From: Natrinema salifodinae
GTDB taxonomy: Archaea; Halobacteriota; Halobacteria; Halobacteriales; Natrialbaceae
DNA length: 64,000 bases
Assembly: GCF_900110455.1 (NCBI RefSeq)
Contig: NZ_FOIS01000002.1
Span: forward strand, 496,001 to 560,000
Direction of reading: 5' to 3'
How positions within the stretch are numbered: position 1 is the first letter of the stretch; each line of letters opens with the position of its first letter. A program made the translations under genes and the position numbers. This document shows positions 26,950-34,232 of this stretch, piece after piece. The notes beneath the pieces were generated by a model. It was not told the DNA's origin, made no database searches, and was given only the letters and a program-made list of their open reading frames with translations.

Positions 26950-28836
26950 ATGCCAGACGATAGCATGAGACACGGGTCGGAGTGGTATCGACGGGGGGTT
27001 ATGAAGGCGGCCGGAGGGGCCACGGTACTCGGGCTCCAGACCGGCGTCGCCGGCGCACAGGAAAGCGAAACCGAATCAAGTCAGGAAGCACCAGACGCAA
27101 CAGACCGAATCTCTGGAGCTGAACGCCTGTCAGTGCGGGATTTCCACGAGGAGAACTACGAAATCACCCACATCCATCGTCGGAAGGAGGCGGTTGAAAC
27201 CCTTCTGAAGGATCCAGAGGCCAATAGTGTTGCACGAGAGTGGATTGCAAATTTCGTTGGGTACGAACCGCTCTCGAATCACCTTGACGCGATTAGCATT
27301 CAGGGACCAACGGATTACACCGTCGAAGGCGGACTCGACCAAGGTGGCTGGGAGATCACAGCGAGGAATCGACAGACGATATTCGGCCTCGTCGATCGCC
27401 AGCATAACGAGCTAGTTGCACTCCACATCAGCGACCCGATAGATGTGTCATGGCAGGAGGAGTATTCGCAAGAGGAACTCCAGCGGGTACGGGTTATGCG
27501 CGAGCACCCGGATGTACAAGACTTCGCACAGGATAGAGACACATGGGCGGTGTTCAAGGTCGCTGAGGAGATTTTCGCTTGGAAGGACAGACCACACGGT
27601 GAAGTTTCATCGCTTATCTTCTACGGGGTTGGTGACGACGAGGTTTCGGTAGCGGTTGGCTATCTCGACGTGACCGACTCGGAAAACCCCGAGTTGGTTG
27701 ATCTGCATTTCGTCGAGGACTTCGTCCGATATCCGGTTCAGAAGATGGCCCGGCAGATCTCACCGGCTGATCAAACAGTCCTCGGGGAAGTGCCGGCTGT
27801 TCCACTCGAGCAGCGCCCGCTCAAGACGGCCGAAGATGGGTTCCATCGATTCGATCTATTGCCTGAAGAATCGTTCGAGCAGGACAACTGGCAGATCGAG
27901 TGGGAACCGCCCGAAACAATGGGGGTGACGTTCTACGGTGACTACAACGGGACGCCGGTCTTCCGGACGATGAATGCAATGGCCACTCCAACGGGCTATA
28001 ACTTACCGCCGCGAGAGGGGCGAAACACGGTCGACTGGTTCTTCCCAGATCATGAACCCGTCTTCAACGGACATCACCTATACTGGGACATTCACAGTAT
28101 TCCGTTCGGCGGGCCAGGTCAGCTTGGAAAGATCGACTATCCCGAACGCAGAGGGCATCCATCCGGGTTCCAGTTCCGAACCCATTACCATACCGGGGCC
28201 CAGGGACGGGGGAGTATCGACTTCCACTCAGGAGCACAGTTCGGTCCGTACAACTACAATATCTCATACGAATTTTTCAGCGACGGACGAATCGTCCCAA
28301 TCTGGCGCCGACACGGACCAGGGCACGAAGTGGAGTCACTGAGGAACTATGGAGCTACAGAGAACTGGGATGGGGAAGACAATGTGACAATGCAGTACCT
28401 CCACTACACGGCGCTTGAGGTGACTCCTGGGACGACAGAAGGTGTTGAAACCCACGTCTTCGACGGAGACCAGTGGATTACCCCTGATGAAGAGTTCTAC
28501 CTTGAGGGTGAACCCGGACAGAAGGTTCGATTCTCGAACCCAGACGGAAGTGAACAAATTGACATTCCGATGGATCGGAGCTTGGAACTCGTCGTAGTCC
28601 CAGTCAACTCTGACGAGATCGGGCCAGCGGACTCTCAGAAAACGCGGGTCGAAGACTTAGAGACTGAACTCGAGTTCTACCATCCGGCGCAGTATGTCGA
28701 TGGAGACTCTATCCAAAATCAACGAGTGATCACCTGGCTCATCATGGAAGGCACAGTGGCTGAGGTCCCCCATCCTGCTGCTGTGAGTGGATACGTAGCT
28801 CAATCCGAATTGCAGATTAACGGCTATGACGACTGA
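26950..28836 (+). CDS. Copper-amine-oxidase-like Tat-exported protein with altered active-site motifs
   Basis: A 628-residue protein with a Tat-like signal (WYRRGVMKAAGGATVLGLQTG) ending near AGAQ. The second half resembles the catalytic domain of copper amine oxidases: a WQIEWEPPETMGVTFYGDYN beta segment, then FGPYNYNISYEFFSDGRI aligning with the quinone-cofactor region, then MQYLHYTALEV, and near the end ITWLIMEGTVAEVPHP. In true amine oxidases the tyrosine sits in NY(D/E), copper is held by an HxH pair, and a third His follows near the C-terminus. Here the reading is NYN (Y436), YLH (H485) and no His at the expected third position. It may be a divergent or non-copper member. GC is clearly lower than in flanking genes. 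Confidence 0.6.
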   Translation: MPDDSMRHGSEWYRRGVMKAAGGATVLGLQTGVAGAQESETESSQEAPDATDRISGAERLSVRDFHEENYEITHIHRRKEAVETLLKDPEANSVAREWIANFVGYEPLSNHLDAISIQGPTDYTVEGGLDQGGWEITARNRQTIFGLVDRQHNELVALHISDPIDVSWQEEYSQEELQRVRVMREHPDVQDFAQDRDTWAVFKVAEEIFAWKDRPHGEVSSLIFYGVGDDEVSVAVGYLDVTDSENPELVDLHFVEDFVRYPVQKMARQISPADQTVLGEVPAVPLEQRPLKTAEDGFHRFDLLPEESFEQDNWQIEWEPPETMGVTFYGDYNGTPVFRTMNAMATPTGYNLPPREGRNTVDWFFPDHEPVFNGHHLYWDIHSIPFGGPGQLGKIDYPERRGHPSGFQFRTHYHTGAQGRGSIDFHSGAQFGPYNYNISYEFFSDGRIVPIWRRHGPGHEVESLRNYGATENWDGEDNVTMQYLHYTALEVTPGTTEGVETHVFDGDQWITPDEEFYLEGEPGQKVRFSNPDGSEQIDIPMDRSLELVVVPVNSDEIGPADSQKTRVEDLETELEFYHPAQYVDGDSIQNQRVITWLIMEGTVAEVPHPAAVSGYVAQSELQINGYDD

Positions 28837-29101
28837 ATAGTAACTCTCCCCTCTTGTTATTTTATCTTTTCTGCCAAGGGATTCTTGCTACCGTTAGAAC
28901 CATCAACGCGGAAATTCACGCTAAAAAGACTGTCTCTTTGGATTCACTCGCTTCGGCAGCGAACCACTTGCTCTGATCACGGATCCTCGTGGGATAAGTC
29001 TTCACTTGTACTGATCGTTGGGGAATTCAATAGAGAGAAAGTACCGTATCAGGTGGCGTCTCTCCACTGCGGAGCCCACTTACCCGAGCGCGACCGACTC
29101 G

Positions 29102-29310
29102 CTAGTATCCCAGTTGATCGCGGATCAACACGACGGTTGTGCGATCCTCCTCGAGTTCCTGTCGGAAGATGAGTTGCTTGGCGATAGCGGAATCGACGCC
29201 GTAGGCCTCTTCGCTCGTTCGTTCTCGAGGGGGTAGGCCACCGACTCGAGGCGATCGAGCGCGTCGTCGAGCGTCGCGTCGATCTCGGTGTCGCCTACGT
29301 AATCTGATTT
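29102..29310 (-). pseudogene. Remnant of a small haloarchaeal gene, frameshifted
   Basis: On the minus strand one frame encodes an acidic helix-like segment (GDTEIDATLDDALDRLES, then VAYPLENER) and a shifted frame continues with SEEAYGVDSAIAKQLIFRQE to a TAG at 29102-29104. The join needs a frameshift near 29211-29224. The acidic composition in both pieces suggests a formerly continuous small protein. No start codon remains; upstream lies a tandem duplication that also changes frame. The family is not recognised. Confidence 0.4.
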
Positions 29311-29326
29311 CTACGTAATCTGATTT
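29295..29326. repeat. Perfect 16-base tandem duplication
   Basis: CTACGTAATCTGATTT occurs twice in direct succession (29295-29310 and 29311-29326). Being 16 bases, the extra copy shifts the reading frame of the minus-strand remnant and introduces an in-frame stop. Confidence 0.9.
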
Positions 29327-29540
29327 TTGCTGTGATATTTGCTGTATCTGTACGTTCGTTTGGAGCCGAGACGACTTAAGCGCTCGCGGATACCAGTGTT
29401 AGTGATTACACCGGTGTTATCCCGTCCGTACTAGTCGTTCCGTCACCGGAACGAAAACCAGCAACTCATCGCTCGCGAAACCCCGACGAACCGTGTTCCG
29501 CGAGCAAAACGACTAACACGTCGCTCGTGGTCGACGACGT

Positions 29541-30320
29541 ATGCGGGATTTTCACGTCCACTCGAACTACTCGGACGGCGACTTTCTCCGGTCGATGGTT
29601 CGGGCCGCCGAGTCGGCCGGCCTCGAGGGCATCGGCTTCGCCGACCACTGTAACGTGGCCGCGCGCGAGGGTCCCGAATTGATGCGGGGTCTCTACGGGT
29701 TCAACCTGGACCGGACTTACGAGCGCCGTCGCCGGGGGATCGAGCGCCTGCGGGAGAACTTCGATATCGAGGTCTACGACGCGGTCGAGATGGACTACGA
29801 CCCGCGCGACGAGGCGGCCATCGACGAATTCCTCGCGGAGGCGGGGTTCGACTACGCGATCGGAAGCGTCCACGAGGTCGACGGAAAGAACGTCCAGATC
29901 GCCTCGCACTTCGCGGAGTTGGACGAGGCCGAGCGCGACGCGGTCGTCGACGAGTACTTCGATCGGCTCGTCGCGCTCGTCGAGTCGGAACTGTTCGAGA
30001 TCGCGGCCCACGCGGACCTGATCGAGCGTACGCCGCCGCTGCGGGGTCGAGCGACCACCGACCACTACCGGCGCGTGGCGCAGGCGTTCGCCGACTCACG
30101 GACGGTCCCCGAGATCAATGCCGGGCGGGCGCTGACCGACGCCGAGATCGTCCACCCGGCTTCGGAGTTCCTCCGGGTCCTGCGCGAGCACGACGTCTCG
30201 GTGACCGTGGGCACCGACTCCCACCACCCCGACGAGATCCCCGCTCGCGCCGACTTCCTTGCCGACTTCGCCGACGAGTACGGGCTCGAACCGGTTACGG
30301 CCAGCGTGCTCGACCGGTAA
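29541..30320 (+). CDS. PHP-domain metal-dependent phosphohydrolase (histidinol-phosphatase-like)
   Basis: A 259-residue protein. PHP metal ligands are in MRDFHVHSNYSDGD, FADHCNV, AIGSVHEV, IAAHADLIE and the C-terminal GTDSHHPDE. These place three metals as in bacterial histidinol-phosphate phosphatases (HisK/HisJ type) and related phosphoesterases. Haloarchaea need a histidinol phosphatase, so this is possible, but several PHP proteins share these motifs. The start is ATG 29541. It is separate from the dehydrogenase operon that begins 160 bases downstream. Confidence 0.85.
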   Translation: MRDFHVHSNYSDGDFLRSMVRAAESAGLEGIGFADHCNVAAREGPELMRGLYGFNLDRTYERRRRGIERLRENFDIEVYDAVEMDYDPRDEAAIDEFLAEAGFDYAIGSVHEVDGKNVQIASHFAELDEAERDAVVDEYFDRLVALVESELFEIAAHADLIERTPPLRGRATTDHYRRVAQAFADSRTVPEINAGRALTDAEIVHPASEFLRVLREHDVSVTVGTDSHHPDEIPARADFLADFADEYGLEPVTASVLDR

Positions 30321-30479
30321 CCGCGAGCCCGCTCGGGTGGGATCGTCCGCGTTCGACCGACGGCCGAACGCATTCGCGAACTCGCAAGATTCACGCTATA
30401 TAGTTCTTTTATCGGGTGATCTCGGCTGAGCCCGGATGCTAGATATATGTGTAGTGATGTCGTACCTCACAGCTGTCTC

Positions 30480-31526
30480 ATGGCAGAGTTTACTCTCGAG
30501 AGCGCGGACGGCCGACGGGAGGCGATGCGACGAATGGTAACAATACGGGCGTTCGACGAGGAAGCAGGGGAACGGTTCGCGGACGGCGAGATACCCGGCT
30601 TCGTCCACCTCTACATCGGCGAGGAGGCGGTCGGCGTCGGGGCCTGTGCGGCGCTCGATCCGGACGACTACATCGCGAGTACCCACCGCGGCCACGGCCA
30701 CTGCATCGCGAAGGGACTGGATCCGAAGTACATGATGGCCGAACTCTACGGCAAGGCCGAGGGCTACTGCAACGGCAAGGGCGGCTCGATGCACATCGCC
30801 GACGTCGACGCCGGCATGCTCGGCGCGAACGGCATCGTGGGGGCCGGGCCACCGCTCGCGACCGGCGCGGCGCTGTCGATCGACTACCAGGACCGCGACC
30901 AGGTCGCGGTCGGCTTCCTCGGCGACGGGGCCGTGGCCCAGGGCCAGATTCACGAGGCAATCAACCTGGCTGCCACGTGGGACCTGCCGGCGATCTTCGT
31001 CGTCGAGAACAACCACTACGGCGAGGGGACGCCGGTCGAGAACCAGCACAACCTCGACAACCTGAGCGACACGGCCCAGGCCTACGATATCCCCGGCGTG
31101 ACCGTCGACGGGATGGACGTCACCGCCGTCGCAGAGGCGGTCGCCGAGGCCCGGTCGCGGGCCCGCGCCGGCGACGGGCCGTCGCTGATCGAGGCGGAGA
31201 CGTACCGCTACCGCGGCCACTACGAGGGCGACGAGGAGCCCTACCGCGACGAGGACGAACTCGAGCGCTGGAAGGACCGCGACCCGATCACGTCGTTCAG
31301 GGACCGACTGATCGAGCGCGGCGAACTGACCGAGGCGGAGTTCGAGGACCTCCGCGCCGAGGTCGAATCGACGATCGACGACGCCGTCGAGTACGCGCAG
31401 GCGGCGGACCCACCGGAACCCGCCGACGCCTACGAGGACGTGTTCGCCGAGCGGCCGCCCGAAATCGAGCGGTTCGCCGACATCGCGCGTGCCGACGGCG
31501 GCCCGAACGGAGGTGATCGACGATGA
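30480..31526 (+). CDS. Thiamine-dependent 2-oxoacid (acetoin/pyruvate-type) dehydrogenase E1 alpha subunit
   Basis: A 348-residue E1 alpha chain. The TPP-binding motif is GDGAVAQGQIHEAINLAA ending in VENN; other family segments are STHRGHGHCIAKG and YCNGKGGSMHIAD, the latter typical of PdhA/AcoA. With E1 beta it decarboxylates a 2-oxoacid or acetoin and passes the acyl group to the lipoyl domain of E2. The neighbouring AcoX-like gene favours the acetoin-type branch, but substrate cannot be proven. ATG 30480 is chosen over the GTG-initiated extension at 30447. Its stop overlaps the E1 beta start by four bases. Confidence 0.92.
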   Translation: MAEFTLESADGRREAMRRMVTIRAFDEEAGERFADGEIPGFVHLYIGEEAVGVGACAALDPDDYIASTHRGHGHCIAKGLDPKYMMAELYGKAEGYCNGKGGSMHIADVDAGMLGANGIVGAGPPLATGAALSIDYQDRDQVAVGFLGDGAVAQGQIHEAINLAATWDLPAIFVVENNHYGEGTPVENQHNLDNLSDTAQAYDIPGVTVDGMDVTAVAEAVAEARSRARAGDGPSLIEAETYRYRGHYEGDEEPYRDEDELERWKDRDPITSFRDRLIERGELTEAEFEDLRAEVESTIDDAVEYAQAADPPEPADAYEDVFAERPPEIERFADIARADGGPNGGDRR

Positions 31527-32530
31527 CCGCACAGGCCGATCTCGAAGCGCAGACCGAGACCGAGACGCTGACCGTCCGCGAGGCGATCCGCCAGGCGCTC
31601 CGCGAGGAACTCGAGCGCGACGAGGACGTCTACGTTATGGGCGAGGACGTCGGCCTGTTCGGCGGCGTCCTCGAGGTGACCAGCGGCCTCTACGAGGAGT
31701 TCGGCGAGGAGCGAATCCGGGACACGCCGATCAGCGAGGCCGGGTTCATGGGGGCCGCGACCGGCGCGGCGGCGACCGGGACGCGGCCGGTCGTCGAGCT
31801 CATGTTCTCGGACTTCGCGGGCGTCTCGATGGAACAGATCATGAACCAGATGGCGAAGATGCGCTACATGTTCGGCGGGAAGGCCGACATGCCGGTCACC
31901 GTCCGGACGACCGAGGGCGGCGGCATGGGCGCCGCCAGCCAGCACTCGGGGACGATCCACTCGTGGATCGGCCACTTCCCCGGGCTGAAGGCCGTCGCGC
32001 CGGGGACCCCGGCGAGCGCGAAGGGCCTGACGAAGGCGGCCATCCGCTCGGACGACCCCGTGTTCGTCTTCGAGAACAAGATGATCTACGAGCAGTCCGG
32101 CGCGGTGCCGGCCGACGAGGACTACACGATCCCGCTCGGCGAGGCGGCCGTCGAGCGCGAGGGCGAGGACGTCACCGTCGTCGCCACCCAGCGCCTGGTC
32201 GGCGAATCGCTCGACGTCGCCGAGGACCTCGACGGCGACGTCAGCGTCGAGGTGATCGACCCCCGCTCGCTGTACCCGCTCGACACGGACACGATCGTCG
32301 AGAGCGTCGAGAAGACCGGCCGGCTCGTCGTCGCCGACGAGAGCCCGCTGTCGTACGGGACCCACGCCGAGATCATCGCGCGCGTCCAGGAGGACGCGTT
32401 CTTCAGCCTCGACGCGCCGATCCAGCGGGTCGGCACGCCCGACACCCACGTCCCGTTCAGCCCGCCCCTCGAGCAGGAGGTCCTGCCCGACGGCGACGAG
32501 GTGACGGCGGCGATCGAGCGGCTCGCGTAG
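31523..32530 (+). CDS. 2-oxoacid (acetoin/pyruvate-type) dehydrogenase E1 beta subunit
   Basis: A 335-residue E1 beta chain. Typical segments are VYVMGEDVGLFGGVLEVT, RDTPISEAGFMGAATGAA, FSDFAGVSMEQIMNQMAKM and the C-terminal VEVIDPRSLYPLDTDTIVES. It completes the TPP active site with E1 alpha, which it overlaps by four bases (ATGA), indicating a fixed stoichiometry. An AcoX-like gene follows after 11 bases. The cognate E2 is on the opposite strand at 34233-36170. No E3 gene is present here. Confidence 0.93.
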   Translation: MTAQADLEAQTETETLTVREAIRQALREELERDEDVYVMGEDVGLFGGVLEVTSGLYEEFGEERIRDTPISEAGFMGAATGAAATGTRPVVELMFSDFAGVSMEQIMNQMAKMRYMFGGKADMPVTVRTTEGGGMGAASQHSGTIHSWIGHFPGLKAVAPGTPASAKGLTKAAIRSDDPVFVFENKMIYEQSGAVPADEDYTIPLGEAAVEREGEDVTVVATQRLVGESLDVAEDLDGDVSVEVIDPRSLYPLDTDTIVESVEKTGRLVVADESPLSYGTHAEIIARVQEDAFFSLDAPIQRVGTPDTHVPFSPPLEQEVLPDGDEVTAAIERLA

Positions 32531-32541
32531 CGGGGCCGCAC

Positions 32542-33573
32542 GTGACCACCATCGGTCTGCTCGTCAACCCCGCCGCGGGACGGGATATCCGCCGGCTCAC
32601 CGGCGGTGCGAGCGTCGTCGACAACTACGCGAAACGGCGGGTCGCCGAGTGCGTCGTCGACGGCCTGGCCGTCGCGGGCGACCGCCCCGAGGTTCTGGTC
32701 ATGCCCGACCGGGCCGGGATCGCCGAGCACGCGGTCGCGGAGGCCCCCGCGGACGTCGAGGCCGCGACCCTCGAAATGCCCGTCGAGGAGACCGCGGCTG
32801 ACACCCGGCGAGCGGCGGCCGAGTTCCGCGACGCGGTCGATGTCGCGGTCGTACTGGGCGGCGACGGCACGACCCGCGACGCCGCGCTCGAACTCGGCGA
32901 CGTGCCGCTCGTGGCCGTCTCGACCGGGACGAACAACGTCGTCCCCGCGGCCGTCGACGGCACCGTCGCGGGCGCGGCCGCGGCCCTGGTCGCGACGGAC
33001 GCGGCGTCCCCCGACGCGGTGACGACCCGCCACGAGATGATCGAGGCCCGCGCCGAGACCCCGACCGGCGAGCGCGGGCTGACCGGCCTGGCCGCCGTCG
33101 AAGTCTCCTCGAAGTCGTTCATCGGGACCCGAGCGCTGCTCGATCCCGACGACCTCCGCGGTGGCCTGGTCTCGCGGGCCCACCCTGGGGACGTCGGCCT
33201 GCCAGCCGTCGCGGGCGCGCTCGAGTCGGTCGCGCCGGCCGATCCGGGCGGCGTCGCGCTCCGGCTCGCCGATCCGGACGCGACGCCCCGGTCGGTTCGA
33301 GCGATCGTCGCGCCAGGCGTCACCGCGGAGATCGGTATCGGATCGGTCGAGCGAGTCGCTCCTGACGAGCCCGTCCGGTTCGACGTGCCGGACGGCGTCG
33401 TCGGCGCCGACGGCGAGCGCGAACTCGAACTCACGGACGCGATGGTCGAACTGACGACCGTCCCGGACGGGCCGCGCCTGGTCGACGTCGACGCCGCGCT
33501 CGCGGCGGGCGCGCGAAACGGCGGCTTCGACGCCGCCGAGGTCGCCGCCGTCGACGAGATGAGCGGGGAGTGA
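32542..33573 (+). CDS. AcoX-like ATP-NAD kinase-fold protein
   Basis: A 343-residue protein from GTG 32542. The N-terminal part has the NAD-kinase-like start TTIGLLVNPAAGRD and the GGDGTTRD nucleotide motif, then VAVSTGTNNVVP. This matches AcoX, a protein of unclear function encoded inside acetoin dehydrogenase operons. Its position 11 bases after E1 beta fits that assignment. A second, more divergent NAD-kinase-like protein is encoded at 55474. It may bind NAD or a similar nucleotide; kinase activity is not established. Confidence 0.82.
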   Translation: MTTIGLLVNPAAGRDIRRLTGGASVVDNYAKRRVAECVVDGLAVAGDRPEVLVMPDRAGIAEHAVAEAPADVEAATLEMPVEETAADTRRAAAEFRDAVDVAVVLGGDGTTRDAALELGDVPLVAVSTGTNNVVPAAVDGTVAGAAAALVATDAASPDAVTTRHEMIEARAETPTGERGLTGLAAVEVSSKSFIGTRALLDPDDLRGGLVSRAHPGDVGLPAVAGALESVAPADPGGVALRLADPDATPRSVRAIVAPGVTAEIGIGSVERVAPDEPVRFDVPDGVVGADGERELELTDAMVELTTVPDGPRLVDVDAALAAGARNGGFDAAEVAAVDEMSGE

Positions 33574-33650
33574 GGGCGGTAGCCCGTTCCGACCCGCCCC
33601 CGGCGCGGCCAAAGAATTACTTCGACTCTCGTGGTACCGTTCGCCCCGAT

Positions 33651-34160
33651 ATGTCAATCGGTGACGCCCCACAACTAGACGTCGAGATCCCCGAACTGTC
33701 CCAGGTCGCGTTCGTCGTCGAGGACATCGAGGACGGGATGGACCGCTTCGGCTCGATCCTCGGGATCGGTCCCTGGCAAGTCCACCGCTTCGAGCCGCCG
33801 GCCCTGTCCGATCGTACCTTCTGCGGCGAGTCCGCCGAGTACTCGATGGTGCTCGCGCTCGCCCAGCTCGGGGACACGATGATCGAACTGATCGAACCCC
33901 TCGAGGGACCGAGCCTCTACACGGAACACCTCGAGGAACACGGCGAGGGGCTCCACCACGTCGCCTGTTTCGCCTTCGACGACCCCCACGCGGTCGTCGA
34001 CGCGTTCGAGGACGCGGGAATGCCGGTCGTCCAGAGCGGCGACTACGCGGGCACCGAGTTCTGGTACTTCGACACCGCCGCGGAGCTCAACGGCGCGATC
34101 TTCGAGACCGCAGCGAACGTCGACGCGATGCCGGAGCCCGACCGGACGTACCCGGAATAG
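33651..34160 (+). CDS. VOC (glyoxalase/epimerase-fold) family protein
   Basis: A 169-residue protein from ATG 33651 (MSIGDAPQLDVEIPELSQVAFVV, described by position). It has two beta-alpha-beta-beta-beta modules; candidate metal ligands are in LIEPLEGPS (Glu), GLHHVACF (His) and NGAIFET (Glu). It looks most like methylmalonyl-CoA epimerase and related VOC enzymes. It lies 77 bases after the AcoX-like gene on the same strand and may be the last gene of the operon. Which substrate it takes is unknown. Confidence 0.75.
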   Translation: MSIGDAPQLDVEIPELSQVAFVVEDIEDGMDRFGSILGIGPWQVHRFEPPALSDRTFCGESAEYSMVLALAQLGDTMIELIEPLEGPSLYTEHLEEHGEGLHHVACFAFDDPHAVVDAFEDAGMPVVQSGDYAGTEFWYFDTAAELNGAIFETAANVDAMPEPDRTYPE

Positions 34161-34232
34161 CGGCCGGCAGACTGTGGGCGGGCGGCCACGACCGCTCGCA
34201 CGGATTCGGGCTCCGGTCGCGGGACCGCGGGC

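Larger units (their letters stand above)
28837..29540. other. Gene-poor region with T-rich terminator and gene remnants
   Basis: Immediately after the amine-oxidase-like gene is a T-rich stretch (about 28853-28875) that fits an archaeal terminator. The rest has no intact gene. Short plus-strand frames (28885-29172, 29018-29236) lack domains. A decayed minus-strand coding fragment (29102-29310) and a 16-base tandem duplication (29295-29326) are listed separately. The last 180 bases precede the PHP gene and include inverted CTCGCG/CGCGAG arms. Confidence 0.45.

Noticed and set aside
28885-29236. Two overlapping plus-strand frames after the amine-oxidase-like gene
   Set aside because: Neither has a domain; the coherent, acidic coding trace in this region is on the minus strand, as a remnant.
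31489-32541. Long frame running into the AcoX-like gene from upstream
   Set aside because: It overlaps the whole E1 beta gene in another frame; the AcoX-like start is the GTG at 32542, where the NAD-kinase-like fold begins.
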